A stretch of 64,000 nt of DNA, taken from assembly GCF_946481145.1 (NCBI RefSeq), contig NZ_CAMLMJ010000001.1, positions 124,001 to 188,000 on the forward strand, read 5' to 3'. This DNA is from an uncultured Sediminibacterium sp. Lineage in GTDB: Bacteria > Bacteroidota > Bacteroidia > Chitinophagales > Chitinophagaceae. Below the pieces are notes generated by a model. It was not told the DNA's origin. It made no database searches and worked only from the letters and a program-made list of their open reading frames with translations. Position numbers and translations under genes: made by a program. Each line of letters starts with the position of its first letter. The stretch's first letter is position 1. Shown piece after piece: positions 60,868 to 64,000 of the stretch.

Positions 60868-61950
60868 ATGAACAAACATCATAATGTGGCTATCATGGCT
60901 GGAGGAATAGGTAGCCGTTTCTGGCCAATGAGCCGTACAGCTTATCCAAAACAATTCCTGGACATTTTACATACCGGAAAATCGCTTTTGCAATGGACTT
61001 TTGAGCGATATAAAACTTTTATCCCGGAAGAAAATATATTCATTGTTACTTCAGAAGAATATGTATCCATTGTTCAGAAACAACTTCCTACTCTTCCTAT
61101 CCAAAATATAGTAGCAGAGCCCAGCCGAAAAAATACCGCTCCTTGTATTGCCTATATTTCTTTTAAACTATTACAAAAAGATCCGGAAGCCACCTTAATT
61201 GTAGCACCCAGTGATCACATGATATTAGACAATGAAGCTTTCAAAGCCGTGGCACTTAAGGCATTGGATTTTGTGAGCCATATTAAATCACTGGTTACTT
61301 TAGGTATTACTCCTACCCATCCCAATACTGGTTATGGGTATATACAGCACGATAGCATGACTGTAGCCGATGGCATTTATAAAGTAAAAACCTTTACTGA
61401 AAAACCCAACCTTGAGTTGGCCAAAACATTTATCAGCAGCGGCGATTTTCTTTGGAATGCAGGTATTTTCGTTTGGCAGGCAAAAAATGTGGTCAAAGCT
61501 TTTGAAAACCATCAGCCTGAAATGTTTGAACTATTTGAAGGAATAAAGGATAGTTATAATACCGATCAGGAAAAAGCAGCCATCGACCGTATCTATCCAT
61601 TATGTACAAATATTTCCATAGATGTTGCCATCATGGAAAAAGCAGAAAATGTTTATGTCATCCCTTCTTCTTTCGGCTGGAGCGATTTAGGAACCTGGAA
61701 CAGTGCTTATGATAACCTTGAAAAAGATTATCTCGGCAATGCCGTTGCAAGCGACAACGTAATAGTAATCGATGCCACAAAATGCATGGTGTCGGCCCCC
61801 AAGGAAAAATTACTGGTATTGCAGGGTCTGGATGATTTTATTGTGGTAGACTCTAAAGATGTGCTACTCATCTGCAAAAAAGAAAAAGAACAGTCAATTA
61901 AGGAATACGTGGCAGAGGTTAAAAGAAATAAGGGCGATAAGTATTTATAA
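60868..61950 (+). CDS. manC: Mannose-1-phosphate guanylyltransferase
   Basis: Encodes 360 aa. The nucleotidyltransferase signature MAGGIGSRFWPMSRTAYPKQF includes the GG-G-R and the conserved PKQF. TYGYIQ-like, EKPNLELAKTFISSGDFLWNAGIFVW and IDVAIMEKAENVYVIPSSFGWSDLGTW follow. The shorter form here lacks the C-terminal cupin isomerase domain. It makes GDP-mannose for surface glycans. The exact start (ATG at 60868) is supported by a GGAAGG stretch just upstream. Confidence 0.92.
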   Translation: MNKHHNVAIMAGGIGSRFWPMSRTAYPKQFLDILHTGKSLLQWTFERYKTFIPEENIFIVTSEEYVSIVQKQLPTLPIQNIVAEPSRKNTAPCIAYISFKLLQKDPEATLIVAPSDHMILDNEAFKAVALKALDFVSHIKSLVTLGITPTHPNTGYGYIQHDSMTVADGIYKVKTFTEKPNLELAKTFISSGDFLWNAGIFVWQAKNVVKAFENHQPEMFELFEGIKDSYNTDQEKAAIDRIYPLCTNISIDVAIMEKAENVYVIPSSFGWSDLGTWNSAYDNLEKDYLGNAVASDNVIVIDATKCMVSAPKEKLLVLQGLDDFIVVDSKDVLLICKKEKEQSIKEYVAEVKRNKGDKYL

Positions 61951-61953
61951 TTT

Positions 61954-62007
61954 TTAAGCCACAGATTCACAGATTAATCGATCATAATCTGTGAATCTGT
62001 GGCTTAA
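61954..62007. repeat. Perfect 23-bp hairpin, family F (copy F2)
   Basis: Arms 61954-61976 and 61985-62007 are exact reverse complements with an 8-nt loop. Compared with F1 the third base pair is swapped (T-A to A-T) while pairing is maintained. It lies 4 nt after the guanylyltransferase stop, in the spacer before the FabH-like gene. Confidence 0.88.
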
Positions 62008-62038
62008 ACATTCTCCTCTGAAAAAATTTTAAAACTCC

Positions 62039-62067
62039 TTGAAATTCACTGATAATCATTAGATTTG
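62039..62067 (+). promoter_or_regulatory. Consensus promoter of the FabH-like gene
   Basis: TTG (62039-62041), 18-bp spacer, TAGATTTG (62060-62067) match TTG-N17-19-TAnnTTTG exactly. The leader to the ATG at 62092 is about 20 nt. Together with the rpmH promoter this is the cleanest in the window. Confidence 0.75.
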
Positions 62068-62091
62068 GCATTACCCCTCATTCTAATAGCA

Positions 62092-63162
62092 ATGCCAGAA
62101 AAGAAAACAGTTATCACAGGAACCGGGTCTTATATTCCTCCTCATATTAAGACCAACAGAGATTTTACGATCCAGGATTTTTATACGGAAGATCATGAAA
62201 AAATTGTGGCAACCCCTAATGATATCATTGAAAAATTCCGTGATATTACCGGCATTGAAGAAAGAAGATATGTAGGAACAGAATTCAATGCCTCAGATAT
62301 GGCCGTTATTGCAGCCAAACATGCTATTGAAGATGCAGGTATTGATCCGGAAACCCTCGACCAGATAATCGTAGCGCATAATTTCGGCAATGTGGTAAAA
62401 CATACTATTCAAACCGATGTTTTACCAGCGCTGGCATCACGAGTTAAACAAGCGCTACAAATACGCAATCCTTCCTGCGTTGCTTATGATATTTTGTTTG
62501 GTTGTCCGGGCTGGATTCAAGGCGTTATACAGGCTGATGCATTTATTAAAGCTGGCATTGCCAAAAAATGTATGGTTATCGGAACAGAAACCCTCAGCCG
62601 TGTAATTGATCATTACGATCGCGACAGCATGATTTTCAGTGATGGTGCAGGTGCCTGCATCATTGAATCAAAAGAGGGAGAAAGTGGTATTCTTGCAGCA
62701 AGTGTTCAAAGTCATTGTGTAGATGAAGCTTTCTATCTCTATATGGGCAAATCTAATTTCCCTGAATCAGATCCCCGTATCCGTTATATCAAAATGAAGG
62801 GCAGAAAAGTATATGAATACGCTATAAAAAATGTACCCGCTGCCATGAAAGATTGTCTTGATAAATGCGGCGTTCATGTAACCGAAGTAAAAAAATTCTT
62901 TCTGCATCAGGCCAATGAAAAAATGGATGAAGGCTTTATCAAAGTATTGTACAAACTCTATGGTTTAAAAGAAGTGCCTTCTCATATCATGCCGATGAGT
63001 ATTCATAAATTGGGAAACAGCTCCGTGGCAACTATTCCTACTTTATACGATCTGGTGAAAAGAGGTGTACTCGACGATCACTCCTTACAAACCGGCGATA
63101 TTGTTATGTTTGCTTCTGTTGGAGCGGGAATGAATATCAACGCAGTTTGTTACAGGGTATAA
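62092..63162 (+). CDS. 3-oxoacyl-ACP synthase III-like thiolase-fold enzyme
   Basis: Encodes 356 aa (the longer frame begins 9 codons upstream without ATG). Catalytic triad positions are visible: Cys138 (in YDILFGCPGWIQG), His272 (in FLHQANEKM) and Asn309 (in HKLGNSSVA). The Cys context differs from the FabH norm (AACSGF), so the substrate may not be acetyl-CoA with malonyl-ACP; a biosynthetic role in another ketosynthase pathway is possible. It has its own promoter and is separated from the sugar genes by a hairpin. Confidence 0.85.
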   Translation: MPEKKTVITGTGSYIPPHIKTNRDFTIQDFYTEDHEKIVATPNDIIEKFRDITGIEERRYVGTEFNASDMAVIAAKHAIEDAGIDPETLDQIIVAHNFGNVVKHTIQTDVLPALASRVKQALQIRNPSCVAYDILFGCPGWIQGVIQADAFIKAGIAKKCMVIGTETLSRVIDHYDRDSMIFSDGAGACIIESKEGESGILAASVQSHCVDEAFYLYMGKSNFPESDPRIRYIKMKGRKVYEYAIKNVPAAMKDCLDKCGVHVTEVKKFFLHQANEKMDEGFIKVLYKLYGLKEVPSHIMPMSIHKLGNSSVATIPTLYDLVKRGVLDDHSLQTGDIVMFASVGAGMNINAVCYRV

Positions 63163-63166
63163 AAAA

Positions 63167-64000
63167 TTATTCTTTGTATTGATATGGATCGAACGGAATA
63201 AAATATAAATCCTCATACATTCTGCCTGCTCCTTTCTTTTGACGAGAAAAATACAGTCGTTTTTCTTTTACATGGTAAAAAGGACAAAACTCTGCTAACT
63301 CGCTATTAACCGACGTTCCAATATTTTTAGGTTGCGACCATTCCCCATGCTTTTTAAAACTGATATAAAGATCTACTTCACCTAAACCTGTTGTATCTGA
63401 GGAAAAATAAATAATGAAATCTTCCTCTGGTGAAATAAAGGGATTGGACTCCCTGAATTTTTTTGTATTAACAGGCGAACCAATATTTTCTGGTTCTTGG
63501 TATACCCCATTAACTTTTCTGGCAACATAAATATCAGCATTACCAGCCTGGGCTGGGTTGTCTTTCATAAAATAAACATCTCCTTTGTTGGTAACTGAAG
63601 CATAAGATTCGGAAGCATCTGTATTAATCGTATTTCCCAGATGATAAGGAGCCGACCAACCTACAGCCGTTTTATCAACCGCCCAGATATCAAAACCTGT
63701 TCTATTTGGCCGATCAGGTACATGACGTGTGGATTGAAACAAAACCGTTTTACCATCCGGACTAAAAATCGGATCAATATCTTTCCATTGGGCACTTGCT
63801 GATGAGAAAGATGCAGGAACTGGCTTTGACCATTGACCATTTAGTTTATTGGATTGAAGTATAACCAATGTATCTCTTCTTCCATTCGACTTCACCCATA
63901 AAGCAGTATTGCCGTCAGGAGATATGGTGAGTCCAAAAACACCGCTATCAGAAATTAATCCAGGTTCAAACAATTGAGCCTGTTGTGAATTTCCATAAAA
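63167..64000 (-). CDS. WD40-like/PD40 beta-propeller protein, truncated at the window edge
   Basis: At least 278 aa are in the window; the frame continues past 64000. The visible start (YGNSQQAQLFEPGLI) looks like the end of a signal peptide. PD40 repeats are clear: FGLTISPDGNTALWV, IDPIFSPDGKTVLFQST, SNPFISPEEDFIIYFSSD and FCPFYHVKEKRLYFSRQ. Such secreted propellers in Bacteroidota are often outer-membrane-associated with OmpA or TolB-like roles. The specific family cannot be called. Confidence 0.8.
   Translation of the reverse strand, partial: FYGNSQQAQLFEPGLISDSGVFGLTISPDGNTALWVKSNGRRDTLVILQSNKLNGQWSKPVPASFSSASAQWKDIDPIFSPDGKTVLFQSTRHVPDRPNRTGFDIWAVDKTAVGWSAPYHLGNTINTDASESYASVTNKGDVYFMKDNPAQAGNADIYVARKVNGVYQEPENIGSPVNTKKFRESNPFISPEEDFIIYFSSDTTGLGEVDLYISFKKHGEWSQPKNIGTSVNSELAEFCPFYHVKEKRLYFSRQKKGAGRMYEDLYFIPFDPYQYKE

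Overview
The window looks like a chromosomal segment of a Bacteroidota member, most likely family Chitinophagaceae (the family is inferred from gene content, not from a search). The support is: gldC (gliding motility), a Bacteroidota-type envelope cluster (alpha/beta hydrolase, CBS protein, nadK, DUF6089 barrel, uppS, bamA and two skp genes ahead of murI), a free-standing type IX sorting-domain-like protein, DUF3089 and DUF885 lipoproteins, few Shine-Dalgarno sites, and several TAnnTTTG promoter boxes, two of them with a TTG element 18 bp upstream. I saw no tRNA, rRNA, CRISPR array, prophage or transposase.

Layout. 1-2.8 kb: tadA end, Mn-type sodA, a lipoprotein gene, and yidD-rnpA-rpmH on the minus strand. 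2.8-17.7 kb: minus-strand envelope block (murI, TPR protein, two skp genes, bamA, uppS, DUF6089 barrel, nadK, second POTRA barrel, M24 peptidase, CBS protein, hydrolase). 17.8-23.7 kb: cvpA, yqeY, gldC, a glycosyltransferase, a DUF885 peptidase-like lipoprotein and a 3-hydroxyacyl-CoA dehydrogenase. 23.8-32 kb: MerR regulator, MscS channel, lpxH, GGCT, LUD protein, ftsH and rsfS on the minus strand, with birA and selD on the plus strand. 32-39 kb: a divergent CtlX-like protein coupled to a pterin dehydratase, an IPExxxVDY-like protein, an M28 peptidase, feoB, a beta-lactamase-like hydrolase and bcp. 39.4-42.2 kb: only the amino half of CarB, followed by only the carboxyl half of a transketolase. 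42.3-55.7 kb: pdxH, an RND pump with its adaptor, secreted proteins, an esterase, ParA, ChrA, a 2OG-Fe(II) oxygenase, and the DUF3089 and sorting-domain proteins. 55.9-64 kb: exbD, an EEP phosphohydrolase, recQ, kdsD, a mannose-1-phosphate guanylyltransferase, a FabH-like synthase and a truncated beta-propeller gene.

The most unusual feature is in the spaces between genes. About 20 intergenic stretches are arrays of 7-bp units. They belong to several unrelated sequence families (ATGGAC/GTCCAT, GCTAGAA, GTGAATG, GAATAAG, GATTTTT and one more), and many keep an unbroken 7-nt register through both arms of a long hairpin. In most families each unit carries a stop codon on one strand. Because 7 = 1 mod 3, successive units place stops in all three frames, and the inverted arms do the same for the other strand. 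Several genes end on a stop codon that is the first triplet of an array. Other hairpins (28, 23 and 29 bp stems with 12- or 8-nt loops) show compensatory base-pair changes between copies. I treat these as the leading candidate for an undescribed system, possibly gene-end insulators or terminators.
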